DNA from: Planomonospora parontospora
Lineage (GTDB): Bacteria > Actinomycetota > Actinomycetes > Streptosporangiales > Streptosporangiaceae
DNA: 64,000 nt
Direction of reading: 5' to 3'
Assembly: GCA_014647935.1 (NCBI GenBank)
Contig: BMQD01000022.1
Location: 34,974 to 98,973 of the forward strand
Shown here: in pieces, positions 63,661-64,000 of the stretch
Layout of the letters: every line of letters starts with the position of its first letter
How positions within the stretch are numbered: position 1 is the first letter of the stretch
Position numbers and translations under genes: made by a program
Notes under the pieces: model-generated
The model's database searches: none
Told to the model about the DNA's origin: nothing
What the model saw: only the letters and a program-made list of their open reading frames with translations

Positions 63661-64000
63661 TCAGGAAGCCGGTCCTGCGGTGGGCAGGCGGACGGTGAAG
63701 ACGGTGCCGCCGCCCTGGCGGGGGGCGGCGGTGATGGTGCCGCCGTGCGCCTCGACGACGGCCTTGGTGACGGCCAGGCCCAGGCCGGTGCCCGTGATCC
63801 CGGACTCGACGGCGGTGGAGGCGCGGAAGAACCGGTCGAACAGGCGGGGGTACTCCTCGGCCGGGACGCCGATGCCGGTGTCGGCCACCGTCACCGTGGC
63901 TGTTCCGCTCTCGTCCGCCTTCCCTCCGTCACCGTCACCGCCGGCGGTGACGGTGACGGTCCCGTGCTCGGGGGTGTACTTGACCGCGTTGGACAGCAGG
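63661..64000 (-). CDS. Sensor histidine kinase, C-terminal ATPase part (runs off right edge)
   Basis: The last about 112 residues of a HATPase_c domain. The N box LLSNAVKYTPEHG is at the window edge, then G1 DTGIGVP, F box LFDRFFRA and G2 GTGLGLAV, ending in GGGTVFTVRLPTAGPAS. A Gly/Asp/Ser insert (GGDGDGGKADESG) lies between the N and G1 boxes. The sensor and phosphoacceptor parts are outside the window. Confidence 0.93.
   Translation of the reverse strand, partial: LLSNAVKYTPEHGTVTVTAGGDGDGGKADESGTATVTVADTGIGVPAEEYPRLFDRFFRASTAVESGITGTGLGLAVTKAVVEAHGGTITAAPRQGGGTVFTVRLPTAGPAS

Overview
The window is chromosomal DNA from a very GC-rich actinomycete. Secreted proteins carry long signal peptides and Thr/Pro linkers, GTG starts are common, and the gene families (aerobic cobalamin synthesis, DUF3152, DUF418, GH16/PL1 enzymes, Cut190/TfCut-type polyester hydrolase, Zur-type and DasR-type sites) fit the Streptosporangiales best. 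A complete chemoreceptor suggests a motile, perhaps zoospore-forming, relative. The genus is inference only. I see no tRNA, rRNA or CRISPR.

Layout. 1-5.2 kb: divergent cobG (cut by the left edge, with a collagen-like N-terminal extension) and cobN, which is preceded by a cobalamin riboswitch. 5.3-8.9 kb: methyl-accepting chemotaxis protein; a MarR regulator coupled to an epoxide hydrolase. 8.9-12.3 kb: an IS630-type graveyard (two near-identical inverted 208-bp fragments plus a third relic) enclosing a gamma-carbonic-anhydrase-like protein and a secreted S33 peptidase. 12.3-18.6 kb: iron-box-controlled siderophore-interacting protein, CHAP amidase, DUF2786-like protein, FAD/Rieske oxidoreductase, TetR-P450 pair.

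18.6-29.2 kb is a plant-polysaccharide island: GH16 beta-glucanase and four PL1 pectate lyases. The pectate-lyase promoters share a GGAAAGCGCTTTCC-like palindrome placed just downstream of a recognisable -10, and the GH16 gene has a variant, implying one LacI-type repressor that is not encoded here. Interspersed are a YciO/YrdC protein and an AI-2E-type permease. 29.4-34 kb: CYP152 peroxygenase, MFS exporter, M20 peptidase. 34-42.8 kb: two paralogous orphan N6-adenine methyltransferases, one fused to a Nudix domain, flank a STAS protein and a sugar ABC transporter with three DasR-like sites. 42.8-51 kb: GNAT, HAD-HerA fusion, DUF418, DUF3152, a PETase-like cutinase and a GGDEF-EAL protein.

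51.3-62.3 kb is the most interesting part. A Zur-box-like promoter leads into a decayed zinc-independent rpmG (bL33) relic and then ten genes that all overlap end to end: ATP-grasp ligase, DUF364 protein, SbnA/cysteine-synthase-like PLP enzyme, dipeptide epimerase, MFS exporter, methyltransferase, Tat lipoprotein binding protein, two permeases and a double ABC ATPase. I read this as a zinc-starvation-induced small-molecule metallophore system (make, export, re-import) with no NRPS, nicotianamine-synthase or opine-dehydrogenase gene. It may be undescribed. The right edge holds a GntR/membrane-protein operon with its own operator and the end of a histidine kinase.
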